From the NCBI GenBank assembly GCA_029212885.1, contig JARGPC010000009.1:1-64000 (forward strand): a stretch of DNA of 64,000 bases, given 5' to 3'. Position numbers and translations under genes: made by a program. Positions within the stretch are counted from its first letter, which is position 1; every line of letters begins with the position of its first letter. Positions 8,506 through 20,500 of this stretch are shown here, one piece after another. Source of the DNA: Coxiellaceae bacterium (lineage in GTDB: Bacteria; Pseudomonadota; Gammaproteobacteria; Coxiellales; Coxiellaceae). Under the pieces are notes generated by a model, which saw nothing but the letters and a program-made list of their open reading frames with translations, was not told where the DNA came from and did not search any database.

Positions 8506-9669
8506 GTGTCACATTTGATCGAAGTGAGAACCCATAATGCCTGGGTACATGCCAGCATTGCCGAAGTAAAATATCCTTATAACTTATGTTGTCCATCTGA
8601 ACAGATTGAAACCGTTCGTGCTATTAATGCCGGTTCGCCTGTTAACGGTGATCATTTCCAAACGATGATTGATGATATCCATGCGTTATGTAATATCGAT
8701 GTCGTGGGTGATCAACTGGTCACGTTGAGCTATCCAAAATGTAACCCATGGATGGTGGTTGAGTATGCGCCAGTCTATGGTTTGCTGTCTGATAAAAAGG
8801 AAAGGATGTTTTTAGCTAATAAAACAGAATTTGCTAATATTGATTTCCTTGATCTGAATAAAACGCAACACAGTTTTCAGCTCGAGAACATTGCGAATGC
8901 TGCACAATATATTGCCGTAAAAGTTAATTTGCAGACTAAGCGGTTTTCTTTAATGACTAACCATAAACAAATAGATGAAGATAAAGGCAAGGTGGACCGT
9001 GTCACTATACCAACAGTTGAGGCAGGCTTTGCTTATGGTGTTACCACCGACGGCTTAACCAATTATTTGCAGCATCCATCAATACAATCATTTTCGCTAT
9101 TGAAAAATAATTGTGCTGATCATGTGTCGCGTGTATTAGACTTTAGCCAAACCCAAGCTAAGCATTTTAAGATCACGGCGGAGCTACAACAAGCTGAAAA
9201 AGCTACACACTCATTGTTCGGAGTTGCGAATCCCAATATGCGATTACCTTGGGGGAAGACCATCAAAAGTTATGCAAAAATTATTCGTCAGCATGTATTA
9301 CAGGCATCGATTGAAGATGCTGGGCGCTTGTTAACGATTACACAAAAAATACAGCAAGTAATTAAAATAGAAATATTGCGTTTGCAAGATGGCGTTCATA
9401 ATATTAATAACAGTTGTATTGCTCCTTTGCGCCAACAAAGCTTGAAAATGAAGCAGGCTAAACTTAAGGAGTTGCGACAGTACGCAAAAGCGATTGAGGG
9501 TGAGTCCGATGAAGCGGTAAAGATTTCGCAGTTAGCGGAATTGTGTAATAATCCAGACATCAATGCGGGTAAGACTCGGCATAAGACGGCTGACCACTTG
9601 CGTCAATTATTAGCTGCTGTGCAGTCACAGCAGGAACACGAACAGGCACCACAAGGAATAACGATATGA
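8506..9669 (+). CDS. Putative papain-like Cys/His protein with helical C-terminus
   Basis: This is a 387-residue protein. The GTG at 8506 is the only reasonable start after an in-frame stop at 8485, and its ribosome site is poor. Around residue 203 the sequence LLKNNCADHVSRVL places Cys203 and His206 in a pattern seen in NlpC/P60, PPPDE and DUF4105-type papain-like families. The upstream segment VEYAPVYGLL could supply the preceding strand. The C-terminal 150 residues are rich in Gln, Lys and Glu and look helical or coiled. No signal peptide is visible. It overlaps the next gene by four bases (ATGA), so the two are probably co-translated. I cannot assign a function; hydrolase or effector is a hypothesis. 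Confidence 0.6.
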   Translation: MSHLIEVRTHNAWVHASIAEVKYPYNLCCPSEQIETVRAINAGSPVNGDHFQTMIDDIHALCNIDVVGDQLVTLSYPKCNPWMVVEYAPVYGLLSDKKERMFLANKTEFANIDFLDLNKTQHSFQLENIANAAQYIAVKVNLQTKRFSLMTNHKQIDEDKGKVDRVTIPTVEAGFAYGVTTDGLTNYLQHPSIQSFSLLKNNCADHVSRVLDFSQTQAKHFKITAELQQAEKATHSLFGVANPNMRLPWGKTIKSYAKIIRQHVLQASIEDAGRLLTITQKIQQVIKIEILRLQDGVHNINNSCIAPLRQQSLKMKQAKLKELRQYAKAIEGESDEAVKISQLAELCNNPDINAGKTRHKTADHLRQLLAAVQSQQEHEQAPQGITI

Positions 9670-10274
9670 ACACGGCATTGATCAAAGAAATTATCACCTT
9701 TTGGTTGGGTGATGTCTCGGCTGAACAGCCAATGCCTGCCGAGGCTAATACGTCACAATGGTGGCGTAAAGACGCAGCATTTGATCAACAGATTCGTATG
9801 CGATTTGAAGCGCATATTAAAAAAGCAGAGCAGGGCGGTTATACCGAGTGGCTGGCAACACCGCGTGGTTGTTTAGCGTATATTTTATTGCTTGATCAAT
9901 TCAGTCGTAATATTTATCGTGGAACGGCGCAGGCGTTTATTTATGATCCGCTAGCTTTAGCCGCGGCCGAGTTTTGTGTTGATGCTGAAATGGATCAAGC
10001 GCTATTGCCCGTTGAGCGAGCCTTTGTCTATATGCCTTTCGAGCACAGTGAACTATTAGAAAATCAACAGCGTTCAGTTGAGTTATTCGAAGCGTTAGCT
10101 CAGTCAGTTGTGCCTGAGAGCCGACAGCTATTTTCAGGTTTTGTTAACTATTCCATGGCGCATCTGCGTGTGATTGAGCAATTTAATCGTTTTCCGCACC
10201 GTAATGAGTTGATTGACCGGCAATCGACTGAGGCTGAGTTGGAGTATCTTGCTCAGCCCAGCAGTGGTTTTTGA
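9666..10274 (+). CDS. DUF924 family protein
   Basis: This 202-residue protein matches the DUF924 family over its whole length. Diagnostic segments are ITFWLGD and QWWRKDAAFDQQI at the N-terminus, LLLDQFSRNIYRGTAQAF near residue 80, YMPFEHSE near 120 and FNRFPHRN near 175. The fold is all-helical and TPR-like, and the family has no established biochemical role. Its ATG overlaps the stop of the gene upstream, indicating an operon with the Cys/His protein. The family is widespread in Proteobacteria, so this gene may mark the edge of the accessory island. Confidence 0.9.
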   Translation: MNTALIKEIITFWLGDVSAEQPMPAEANTSQWWRKDAAFDQQIRMRFEAHIKKAEQGGYTEWLATPRGCLAYILLLDQFSRNIYRGTAQAFIYDPLALAAAEFCVDAEMDQALLPVERAFVYMPFEHSELLENQQRSVELFEALAQSVVPESRQLFSGFVNYSMAHLRVIEQFNRFPHRNELIDRQSTEAELEYLAQPSSGF

Positions 10275-10275
10275 T

Positions 10276-10885
10276 TTAAGTGACTGGAGAGATGTGTAAG
10301 TGCCCATAGGCTGCTGAAACACCGGTGGCTGCTAATGGATTGACGGTGACTGCGCTCACGCTGATTGGGTATGTTGCCAGCGCCTCACGTAATTGTTGTG
10401 CTAGTGGGCTACTTGGGCATATATCAATGAGTTGTTGTAACGCGGTGTTGGCATCTGTTTTGTTTTTTTCTGCATCTAACGGTGATGCCAGTAATGCATT
10501 AAATTGCTGCATTTGGCGATTTTCTGAGCGGCAGTAAAACAGCTGTGAAACTCTGGAAAGTTGTTGAATGGGACTTGCTTCAGTGGCTATCAACAATAGT
10601 TGGCGTGTGTAAGAGGGTTGGTTGCATTGACGTAAAATGTCTATTTTTTTTGCTTTTTCAATTCGTGAGCATGCGGCGTAAGTTTGAGCAGCAATTGGTG
10701 GCCATTTTCATGTGCCCTATTTTTTTGTCTGTACCGAAGGCTTGATCAATCAGTGAATGTGAATCTAGTATTTTGGCTTGGTCGTATTTTTGTTTGCAGT
10801 CTGCTGTAGACAAGGGAAGTAAGCGCCTGAAATAGTCTCAGCTAAACGATGCAGTGTTTGATGTACAGCTCCAGGAGCAGCGTGT
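10276..10885 (-). pseudogene. Decayed gene of unknown function
   Basis: On the minus strand an open frame of 144 codons covers 10707-10276 and reads like a protein (YAACSRIEKAKKID..., SQLFYCRSENRQMQQFNALL) but has no ATG start. Just upstream a second frame (LPLSTADCKQKYDQAKILDS, about 10820-10710) and a third (PGAVHQTLHRLAETISGAY) also look coding. The best reading is one gene broken by at least two frameshifts. A shorter intact gene starting from TTG at 10596 is possible but has no ribosome site. I recognise no family. Confidence 0.4.
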
Positions 10886-10944
10886 TGTAATGGTGATTTA
10901 TTGCATCAATACTAGATTAATGAAAATAGCTGCTAAAAATTTGC

Positions 10945-10972
10945 TTGCGTTGAAGGGGCGCTGTGCTAGAAT
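10945..10972 (+). promoter_or_regulatory. guaB promoter
   Basis: TTGCGT at 10945-10950 and TAGAAT at 10967-10972 are separated by 16 bases, a good sigma-70 arrangement. Transcription would begin near 10979, giving a leader of only about 20 bases before the guaB start codon. Confidence 0.6.
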
Positions 10973-10977
10973 AGGCC

Positions 10978-12479
<1,502 letters not shown>

Positions 12480-12491
12480 AGGAACTCTACT

Positions 12492-14072
12492 ATGACAGTT
12501 GATATCCATAATCAACGCATATTGATTTTAGATTTTGGTTCGCAATACACTCAGCTGATTGCTCGGCGTATTCGTGAACTCGGCGTTTTTAGTGAAATTG
12601 TACCGTGTGATTGTGAGGCTAACTTTATAGAACAATATGCACCTGATGGTATCGTTTTATCTGGTGGTCCTGAGTCAGTGATTGCCGATGAAACTTTAGT
12701 GGCGCCTGAGATTGTATTTGAAATGGGTTGCCCTGTGTTGGGCATTTGCTACGGTATGCAAACCATGGCAAAACAACTCGGGGGTCAAGTGGATGTCGGT
12801 CATGTCAAAGAGTTTGGCTATGCCAAAGCGGAACTCATTCAAGAAACAGCTTTATTTACCGATATCGAAGATGAAGTATTAGAGAACGGTGTAAAAGCGC
12901 TGGATGTGTGGATGAGCCACGGTGATCACGTGTCTGCCGTGCCAGAAGGTTTCGAGGTGGTTGCACAAACAGAGCAATGCCCGATAGTCGCTATGGTGGA
13001 TAGTAAGCGACAATTCTTTGGTTTGCAGTTTCACCCAGAGGTTACGCACACGCAACAAGGTGGTCGTATCTTGGCGCGCTTTATTCATGACATCTGTGGT
13101 TGCGGCAATGAATGGACCATGGACAATATCATTGAATCTTCTGTCGAAGAGTTGCAACGCACGATAGGTAATGACCATGTGTTGGTCGCATTATCAGGTG
13201 GTGTGGATTCATCGGTGGTAGCGGCATTATTGCAGCGTGCGATTGGCGATCAACTCACATGTGTGTTTGTCGATACCGGATTGTTGCGCTTAGGTGAGGC
13301 CGAAGAAGTAGAGCGGTTATTTAAAAAACATCTGGGTATGAAACTTATCACTGTCGATGCGAAACAAGAATTTTATGATGCGTTAGCAGGGAAATCTGAC
13401 CCTGAAGAAAAACGCAAGGCAATCGGTGGAACCTTTATTCGTATCTTCGAACAAGAGTCAAAAAAATTAGCCGGTGAAGTAAAGTGGTTAGCGCAAGGCA
13501 CGATTTATCCGGACGTGATCGAGTCAGCAAAGGCCAAATCAGGTAAAGCTCATGTGATTAAATCACACCATAATGTCGGTGGCTTGCCCGATGATATGCC
13601 ATTTGAATTAATTGAGCCGCTGCGTGAATTATTTAAAGATGAAGTGCGTGTGATGGGGCAGACCTTAGGTTTACCAACGGAGTTAGTTTATCGTCATCCG
13701 TTTCCTGGTCCAGGTTTGGCGGTAAGAATGCTAGGCGAAGTTAAGCCGGAATACGTTGACACCTTGCAACGTGCGGATGATATTTTCATAACCGAATTAC
13801 GCAAAGCTGATCTTTACTATGAAACCAGTCAAGCATTTGCCGTGTTTTTACCGGTAAAATCGGTGGGAGTAAAAGGCGATCAACGTTGTTATGAGTATGT
13901 GATTGCACTGCGTGCAGTGAAAACCATCGACTTTATGACGGCGCACTGGGCTGAGTTACCGCATGCGTTTTTGGCACAAGTGAGTAACCGTATTATTAAT
14001 GAAATCGGTCATGTGTCGAGAGTGGTATACGATATATCTGGAAAACCACCGTCCACTATAGAGTGGGAATGA
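12492..14072 (+). CDS. guaA: GMP synthase (glutamine-hydrolysing)
   Basis: Aminates XMP to GMP using glutamine and ATP. The 526-residue protein has a class I glutamine amidotransferase domain with the LGICYGMQ nucleophile Cys86 and the FHPEVTHT His/Glu pair, then an ATP pyrophosphatase domain with the P-loop [14 protein letters not shown], and the dimerisation domain ending in the typical [10 protein letters not shown]-like tail ([10 protein letters not shown]). It sits 12 bases after guaB with its own ribosome site (AAAGGAA). It carries out the second step of the same pathway. Confidence 0.98.
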   Translation: MTVDIHNQRILILDFGSQYTQLIARRIRELGVFSEIVPCDCEANFIEQYAPDGIVLSGGPESVIADETLVAPEIVFEMGCPVLGICYGMQTMAKQLGGQVDVGHVKEFGYAKAELIQETALFTDIEDEVLENGVKALDVWMSHGDHVSAVPEGFEVVAQTEQCPIVAMVDSKRQFFGLQFHPEVTHTQQGGRILARFIHDICGCGNEWTMDNIIESSVEELQRTIGNDHVLVALSGGVDSSVVAALLQRAIGDQLTCVFVDTGLLRLGEAEEVERLFKKHLGMKLITVDAKQEFYDALAGKSDPEEKRKAIGGTFIRIFEQESKKLAGEVKWLAQGTIYPDVIESAKAKSGKAHVIKSHHNVGGLPDDMPFELIEPLRELFKDEVRVMGQTLGLPTELVYRHPFPGPGLAVRMLGEVKPEYVDTLQRADDIFITELRKADLYYETSQAFAVFLPVKSVGVKGDQRCYEYVIALRAVKTIDFMTAHWAELPHAFLAQVSNRIINEIGHVSRVVYDISGKPPSTIEWE

Positions 14073-14127
14073 GTGATTTTTTAGTTTTTTATTAACAATT
14101 AAATAATATCTTGTGGGAGAGATGATT

Positions 14128-14784
14128 ATGATGAATGCAGATGGAGATAATCCTTTTGATGGAAGTTCTTATGGTTTTACGATGCCTCAACCTGATGAAA
14201 AATTACCATCACAGGCAACGGTGGACCCTGAATTAGGTGACCCATTAGTGGCTGTGTTTTCTGGTGGCTGGGGGGATGTGCATAAGCACATGGCGCAAGG
14301 GCGTCGGCAGATGCTGCGTAACTCAGCGTTACGCGGCGTTGCTTGGATGGCTGTAATGACAGGCTTATATACTGCAATGGCAGCAGGTATTAATGCAATG
14401 CGAACAGAGCCACTGGATGGTCATGTGGCTGGCAAATGGGGTTTGATCGGGCTTGCGTCTGCGATGGTTAGTTATTCAGCTGTGCGTTTGGTTACCGCAA
14501 TTAAGTATGATAAAGAAGATGACCGCAACCTACCTGAGTTCATTGCTACGCCACTTACAACAGTTCCAGTGACCATGTTATTATTGGCAACAGAAAAGAA
14601 TTGGAAGTCTGTTGGCGACGGATTTGCCGTCGGTGGAGCGGCTGTTGGTATGATTGCTTTGACAGCTGCATTAGCTGGATTGGGTTATTTTGCCAAAAAA
14701 GCGTTGCAAAATTGTCGTCATAAACCACTTGATGTGGGCGACTTATACGCTGATTTAGGCGGTAAATATGAAGTGACGTTGTAA
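14128..14784 (+). CDS. Membrane protein of unknown function
   Basis: This 218-residue protein has no family I recognise. I chose the ATG at 14128 because GGGAGA at 14115-14120 is ideally spaced before it; an upstream GTG at 14113 and ATG at 14122 are less likely. An acidic N-terminus of about 55 residues precedes four likely membrane segments (GVAWMAVMTGLYTAMAAGI, WGLIGLASAMVSYSAVRLV, a weaker one near PVTMLLLATE, and AVGGAAVGMIALTAALAGLGY). It lies between guaA and tadA on the same strand, three bases from tadA, so it may share their transcript. Confidence 0.65.
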   Translation: MMNADGDNPFDGSSYGFTMPQPDEKLPSQATVDPELGDPLVAVFSGGWGDVHKHMAQGRRQMLRNSALRGVAWMAVMTGLYTAMAAGINAMRTEPLDGHVAGKWGLIGLASAMVSYSAVRLVTAIKYDKEDDRNLPEFIATPLTTVPVTMLLLATEKNWKSVGDGFAVGGAAVGMIALTAALAGLGYFAKKALQNCRHKPLDVGDLYADLGGKYEVTL

Positions 14785-14787
14785 GCT

Positions 14788-15240
14788 ATGGTAAATTATC
14801 AAGCGCAATATATGCAACGCGCCAAAGAGTTGGCGCAACAGGCTGCCGTTGAAGGTGAAGTGCCGGTTGGTGCGGTTATTGTGCATGATGGTAAGGTGGT
14901 GGGTGAAGGCTATAACCAACCCATCACCCATACGGACCCTACATTGCATGCTGAAATGGTGGCTATTCGTGCTGCTGCCAAACAGCTAGATAACTACCGA
15001 CTGTTGGATTGTGATTTGTATGTAACGCTAGAGCCATGCCCTATGTGCTTAGGTGCCATGCTATATTCGCGTGTTAAACGATTGTATTTTGGTGCTTATG
15101 ATGAAAAGGCAGGGGCTGTTACATCAGTATTTCAATTGCTCGATGAGCCGCGTTTAAATCATAGCATTGAATGGCAGGGCGGAATCGACGCTGAAGATTG
15201 TGCGCAGTTGCTAAAAGATTTTTTTAAGCAACGCCGCTAG
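14788..15240 (+). CDS. tadA: tRNA-specific adenosine deaminase
   Basis: Deaminates adenosine 34 of tRNA-Arg(ACG) to inosine. The 150-residue protein has the zinc and catalytic signature of the family: HAE at 54-56, and PCPMC with Cys84 and Cys87, within VTLEPCPMCLGAML. The N-terminal VPVGAVIV strand and C-terminal helix match TadA. It starts three bases after the membrane protein stop. A family of cytidine deaminases is related, but the EPCPMCLGA context favours TadA. Confidence 0.95.
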   Translation: MVNYQAQYMQRAKELAQQAAVEGEVPVGAVIVHDGKVVGEGYNQPITHTDPTLHAEMVAIRAAAKQLDNYRLLDCDLYVTLEPCPMCLGAMLYSRVKRLYFGAYDEKAGAVTSVFQLLDEPRLNHSIEWQGGIDAEDCAQLLKDFFKQRR

Positions 15241-15284
15241 TTTCTTCTTATCGAATATCTTTTGTCGTGTTATTCCAGATTAAT

Positions 15285-15358
15285 GTTTGTCATCCTGGAC
15301 TTGAGTTTGTCATCCTGGACTTGAGTTTGTCATCCCGGACCCTGATCCGGGATCCAGT
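15285..15358 (+). repeat. Repeat array A: two half units plus one full palindrome
   Basis: Two identical 20-base units (15285-15304, 15305-15324) of the type GTTTGTCATCCTGGACTTGA precede one complete element (15325-15358) in which CCCGGA and TCCGGG form a palindrome ending in GGATCCAGT. It fills the gap between two convergent genes and ends ten bases from the stop codon on the right. Part of a family of six arrays in the window, all in this orientation. Confidence 0.9.
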
Positions 15359-15367
15359 CAAACAGCC

Positions 15368-16648
15368 TTACAATGTAAGGCCGCCAGGTTGGGGTGTGAT
15401 AATCTGACTTGACTCTTTCGCTCGTTGTTGAAGCTCTTCTTCCAAGTGTTTCATTGTTGTGGCTATATCACCATCGATTTTAAATAAACAACACTGCTTG
15501 TGTTTCTCAAGTTGTTTTTCTTGAAAATAGAAATCATTTTTATCGCGATGACAAAAGTTCATGTCATTACAGGTGACGGTTAGGCAGTCGGTGTGGGCGT
15601 CTTGTGCAAACTGTAATGAGTCAATCGCTTGCCTAAGATATAGCTGGCAGGCTTCATTATCTGCTATGTCTAGCCCCTGCTTTTTTTGATGATCATTGTA
15701 ATAACTGAATTGCTGGTACTGAAATAGCGCTACCAGCAAGTTGCCAAGATACCGGTTTTGTTTGGCTATTCTGATTAATTGCCTTTCAAATTCGAGCGGA
15801 TTTCTGATGATGTCGTTAGGGTGTTGCTGGTTGCAGGCAATTATATTGCAAAGGCGTATAATCTGTCTTTTTTGTGGCGCAAAAGCATTGAGCTTTATAG
15901 CTGCCTGCAAATTGAGGTTGGCATAAGCTTCAATTTGTAATTGCGTATGATTAATGGTGCTAGTAGGTCCAGTTAGCTCTTCAATCAATTCATCCAGCTG
16001 ATTAAAGTTTTTACTGTCAATCATATCTCTTAGCTGTTGGCGTATGTTTAAATCATCTGGGTCCAAATCTTGGCTTTGTTGATAAAATTTCACTAATAAT
16101 TCTTTTGCTTGGTCGGTCTGCTGCTTTTTGCATAACAACATAACTTGTAACAATCTTACCGGTTGCCAATGAATGTTCGGCAATGGCTGCTCAGGATTGT
16201 CTATATAATGTTGAAATAAATCAGCATACTGAATCGCCATATCCATATGGTCAGCATTATACGCTTTCAAGCACTGCTTGAGGTTATATGATAGTTGTGT
16301 ATTCAGCTGGTGGTCGTAACAGGAGGCCATATAGCCAGTAACCACCTCAGCATCGCTGCGCCCTGAGCTGTATTTTGTCGGCGGCTCCGGCAGTAAATCT
16401 AGGGTATGCATCTTCTTGCGCCAATATTTACTGTAATCGACGTGGTTCATAACGTGTTCGCAGCTTTTGCCTTCATATTGATTGGTGCTAATCGATTCGT
16501 CGACTGTGCGTTGTAAAAATGAAAAGTAATCACCATCCGGTATGGCGCTCATGTAGGGTGTAGGTGTGGTTAATTCAATTTCTAATGAAGTGGTTGATGT
16601 TTGTGAGCAATGAAATTTCATCCTTGGAAATAAAAGAAATTTACGCAT
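15368..16648 (-). CDS. Helical protein of unknown function
   Basis: This is a 426-residue protein from the ATG at 16648, which has AGGA eight bases upstream. An in-frame GTG at 16732 would add 28 residues but lacks such a site. The sequence is rich in Gln, Asn, Leu and Cys and largely helical. Segments such as MAIQYADLFQHYIDNPEQP and LLQVMLLCKKQQTDQAKELLVKFYQQ resemble degenerate TPR or SEL-like helices. No signal peptide or membrane segment is clear. It stands alone between array A and ppa. I do not recognise a family, and an effector role would be a guess. Confidence 0.6.
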   Translation of the reverse strand: MRKFLLFPRMKFHCSQTSTTSLEIELTTPTPYMSAIPDGDYFSFLQRTVDESISTNQYEGKSCEHVMNHVDYSKYWRKKMHTLDLLPEPPTKYSSGRSDAEVVTGYMASCYDHQLNTQLSYNLKQCLKAYNADHMDMAIQYADLFQHYIDNPEQPLPNIHWQPVRLLQVMLLCKKQQTDQAKELLVKFYQQSQDLDPDDLNIRQQLRDMIDSKNFNQLDELIEELTGPTSTINHTQLQIEAYANLNLQAAIKLNAFAPQKRQIIRLCNIIACNQQHPNDIIRNPLEFERQLIRIAKQNRYLGNLLVALFQYQQFSYYNDHQKKQGLDIADNEACQLYLRQAIDSLQFAQDAHTDCLTVTCNDMNFCHRDKNDFYFQEKQLEKHKQCCLFKIDGDIATTMKHLEEELQQRAKESSQIITPQPGGLTL

Positions 16649-16950
16649 GACTGATCCTATCTTTTTTGGCGTTAATAAGGCGAAACCCGACGAACACGCA
16701 AGAAATCTAGCACGCATCAAAACCGAACACAAAAATAAATAGGCGATAAAGCCTGGGAAACAGATTACTAAGTATATCGCAAATGACTTACATGTAAAGA
16801 GAGTCCACTCTCAATATTATGCGCATTGTTTTCAATTCCCGTTAGCTGTTCGTTTCAGTGATTACTATATATAAGGTAATGATACAACTGAGCGAAAAAC
16901 CTGATATAATCGCTGCGATTTTCATCTTATTGAACCAATGGAGTAACCCG

Positions 16951-17499
16951 ATGGGTATAGACAGTATTTCGCCTGGCAGTGATTTGGCCAATGATATAAA
17001 TGCAATTATTGAAATTCCAGCGCATAGTCCTGCTGTAAAGTACGAGCTGGACAAAGACAGCGGTATGCTAATGGTGGATCGCTTTATGGCAACCTCGATG
17101 CATTACCCATGCGATTATGGTTTTGTACCAAATACATTGTCGGCTGATGGTGACCCCGTTGACATTATGGTGGTTTCACCAATGCCATTGCAAGCTGGCT
17201 GCCTTATGCGCTGCCGTGCCATTGGCATGTTGCGCATGACAGATGAAAGTGGTGAAGATAACAAAGTGTTAGCGCTGCCAATTAAAAAAATATGTGCACA
17301 TTACGCGCATTTAGATACGATGGAAGATTTATCACCTATCTTATTGGAAAGCATTGAGCATTTCTTTGAAAATTATAAGAAGTTGGAGCCTGGTAAGTGG
17401 GTGAAGTTGAATGGTTGGGGCGGTGTTGATGAAGCCGTACAAGAAATTCAAACCAGTATTGAAAGACACCAGCAGAAGGTCGCCGAAGAAGTGGCTTAA
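16951..17499 (+). CDS. ppa: Inorganic pyrophosphatase
   Basis: Hydrolyses pyrophosphate to phosphate, pulling biosynthetic reactions forward. The 182-residue length from the ATG at 16951 is typical of family I enzymes; GGAG at 16940-16943 supports this start over an upstream in-frame codon at 16858. Family signatures visible are IIEIPAHSPAVKYELDKDSG, the YPCDYGFVPNTL segment and the metal-binding loop DGDPVDIMVV, then the C-terminal FFENYKKLEPGKWVKLNGW. A TATAAT at 16905-16910 is a likely -10. A hairpin terminator follows. Confidence 0.96.
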   Translation: MGIDSISPGSDLANDINAIIEIPAHSPAVKYELDKDSGMLMVDRFMATSMHYPCDYGFVPNTLSADGDPVDIMVVSPMPLQAGCLMRCRAIGMLRMTDESGEDNKVLALPIKKICAHYAHLDTMEDLSPILLESIEHFFENYKKLEPGKWVKLNGWGGVDEAVQEIQTSIERHQQKVAEEVA

Positions 17500-17515
17500 T
17501 TTACATTAATTATAT

Positions 17516-17539
17516 AGCCCTACCGTTTGGGGTAGGGCT
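17516..17539 (+). terminator. Hairpin after ppa
   Basis: AGCCCTACC (17516-17524) pairs perfectly with GGTAGGGCT (17531-17539) around a six-base loop. The tail is only weakly T-rich. It lies 17 bases after the ppa stop and just before the putA ribosome site. Confidence 0.6.
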
Positions 17540-17556
17540 TGTTCGGAGGGGATTTT

Positions 17557-20500
17557 ATGTTGTTTGATTCGCTCTCATTGTCGCAATCGTCTTTGCGCCA
17601 AAAGATTACTCAAGCTTATTATTTAAATGAAACCGAGGCCGTTGATCGTTTGATTGACTTCGCACGGTTTGATCAACAAACTAGCCACCAAGCCGGTGAA
17701 ACCGCTCGTCGATTAATCGAAGCGGTACGCAAAGATGGTAGTAATCGTTCAGGTATTGAAGCCTTTATGTATCACTACGATTTGTCTTGTGAAGAAGGCA
17801 TTTTATTAATGTGTCTGGCCGAAGCTTTACTAAGAATTCCTGATAAAGAGACAGAAAATTTATTAATTGAAGATAAGCTCACAAGCGCTAATTGGGAAGC
17901 ACACTTAGGCGCTTCAGAGTCTGGCTTTGTTAACGCGGCCACTTGGGGCTTAAGCATGACTGGTAAGTTGCTTAACGATAAGCAACGCGGTGGTCAATAC
18001 ATGCAATCAATTTGGCGACGCATGCTAAAACGCAGCGGAGAACCAGTGATTCGTCGTGCGGTACGAGAAGTGATGAAAGTGCTGACCCAGCAGTTCGTTG
18101 TTGGTCGTACTATAGAAGAGGCGCTGTCACGTTCAAAGAAACAAGTCAAACAAGGTTATAGCTATTCTTATGATATGCTTGGCGAAGCTGCACGTACACA
18201 AGCTGATGCTGATGAATACTTTAAGGCTTATCAGCACGCGATCGAAGTCGTTGGTCGTAAGGCTCAGCAACATGATATCTTTCAAGCACCAGGCATCTCA
18301 GTTAAGCTATCTGCGCTGCACCCTCGTTATGAATTTGCTAATCAAGAAGTCGCAGTACCATACCTGGTTGAACGCTTAAAAATATTGGCGTTATCTGCAA
18401 AACAGCATCATGTGAGTTTAACGGTTGATGCTGAAGAAGCGTATCGTTTAGATATTTCACTCGATATTATTGAACGAGTCTTTGCTGATCCTGATTTAAA
18501 AGACTGGCAAGGTTTGGGTTTGGCTATTCAAGCTTATCAAAAACGTTGTTTTTATTTAATCGATTGGTTAACTGATATGGCTAAGCGCCATAATAAAACT
18601 TTACAAGTAAGATTGGTCAAGGGTGCTTATTGGGATACCGAAGTTAAGTTTGCCCAAGTCGAAGGTTATCAAGATTACCCGGTATTTACTCGGAAAATGA
18701 GTACCGATGTGAGTTACATTGCTTGTGCTAAAAAATTATTAGCAGCTAATGATGTTATATACCCGCAATTTGCTACGCATAATGCTTACTCCGTCGCCGC
18801 AATCTTGACGTTAATGGGGGATGATATTCACCGCTACCGTTTCGAATTCCAAAACTTACAAGGCATGGGTAAAGCATTACACGATACCATTGTCGCCAAA
18901 CAAAAGCTCAATTTACATTCACGTATTTATGCGCCCGTCGGTGTGCATGAAGATCTTTTACCTTACCTGGTGAGGCGTTTATTAGAAAACGGAGCTAATT
19001 CATCATTCGTTAATAAGGTTGTTGATGATGAAACCTCGATCGAAGATTTAATTGAAAATCCTATGGATAAGTTAGCCAGCTACAGTGATAAACATAATAC
19101 ACAAATTCCACTGCCAGCTGATTTATATGGCAAGGCTCGAGTAAACTCGGCAGGTTTGGATTTAACGGATCTTCCTGAGCTAAATACATTGCATCAAGGC
19201 TTATCGGAAGCAGAGAAAAACAGCTATATCTATGACGGTGATAAAGACAAAAGTGCTTTAATTCCTGTTTATTCACCAGTTGATAAGAAATGCTTGGTAG
19301 GCGAGGTGCATTTTGTTAATCAAGCAGATGTGGCACAAGCTATAGAAAAAGCTTCTGCTGCGTTTCCGGCGTGGACCCGCGGTGATTTAAAGCAGCGTGC
19401 GGTTATTCTAAATAAAGTTGCTGATCTATTCGAACAACATCGTGATGAGTTGATGTTCTTAGCTATTCGCGAAGCTGGTAAAACAGTTCCAGATGCAATT
19501 GCTGAAATTCGTGAGGCTGTTGACTTCTGTCGTTATTACGCCTCAGAAGGTAAAAAGGTTCTTAAATCAAAGAATATGCCTGGACCTACGGGTGAAACTA
19601 ATCAACTAACCATGCACGGTCGTGGCGTTGTTTGTTGTATTAGTCCGTGGAATTTCCCGATCGCTATTTTTGCTGGCCAAGTTACTGCGGCATTAATGGC
19701 TGGTAACTGTGTGTTGGCTAAACCAGCTGAGCAAACTTCTTTAGTGGCAATGCGTGTTGTGGAATTAATGCATGAAGCGGGTGTACCTAAAGAAGTGTTA
19801 CATTGTTTGCCGGGTCGTGGCGAAGATGTCGGTGCACGTTTAGTGGATGATGAGCGTGTCGCTGCTGTTATTTTCACAGGTTCGACCCAAACAGCGAAGG
19901 CTATTCAAAAAGCTTTGGCTAATCGTCAAGGCGCCATCGTACCCTTGATTGCTGAAACTGGCGGTATCAATGCCATGATTGCCGATTCTTCTGCATTGCA
20001 TGAGCAGTTGGTAGATGATGTTATTACTTCAGCTTTTGGGAGCGCAGGTCAGCGTTGCTCCGCTTTACGCGTATTGTTTGTGCAAGAAGAAGCGGCAGAC
20101 GATGTAATTACTATGCTGAAGGGGGCTATGGCTACCTTAAAGGTTGGAGATCCTTCGTTCTTGAATACTGATGTCGGTCCAGTGATTGATCAAGAGGCAC
20201 TTGATATGTTGCAGTCACATGCGCAACGCATGGATCAGAAGGCAGAATTATTGCATCGTGTTGAGGTTCCTGCTCATTTAAACGGTAACTTTTTTGCGCC
20301 TTGTGCTTACTTACTAAAAGATGCTAGTCAATTAGATCGGGAAGTGTTTGGCCCTATTTTACACGTGGTACGTTATAAGCAAGCAGAGTTAGATAAGACT
20401 ATCGATACTATCAATAATTTTGGTTACGGTTTAACTTTCGGTGTGCATAGTCGAATCAGTGACGTGGTTGATTATATTGTTGATCGAGTAGATGTTGGTA

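Noticed and set aside
10325-10745. Two plus-strand open frames in the region after the DUF924 gene
   Set aside because: Cys-rich, low-complexity translations; the minus strand reads far more like protein.
15285-15358. Repeat arrays as possible CRISPR
   Set aside because: Units are directly adjacent with no spacers, and no cas genes are present.
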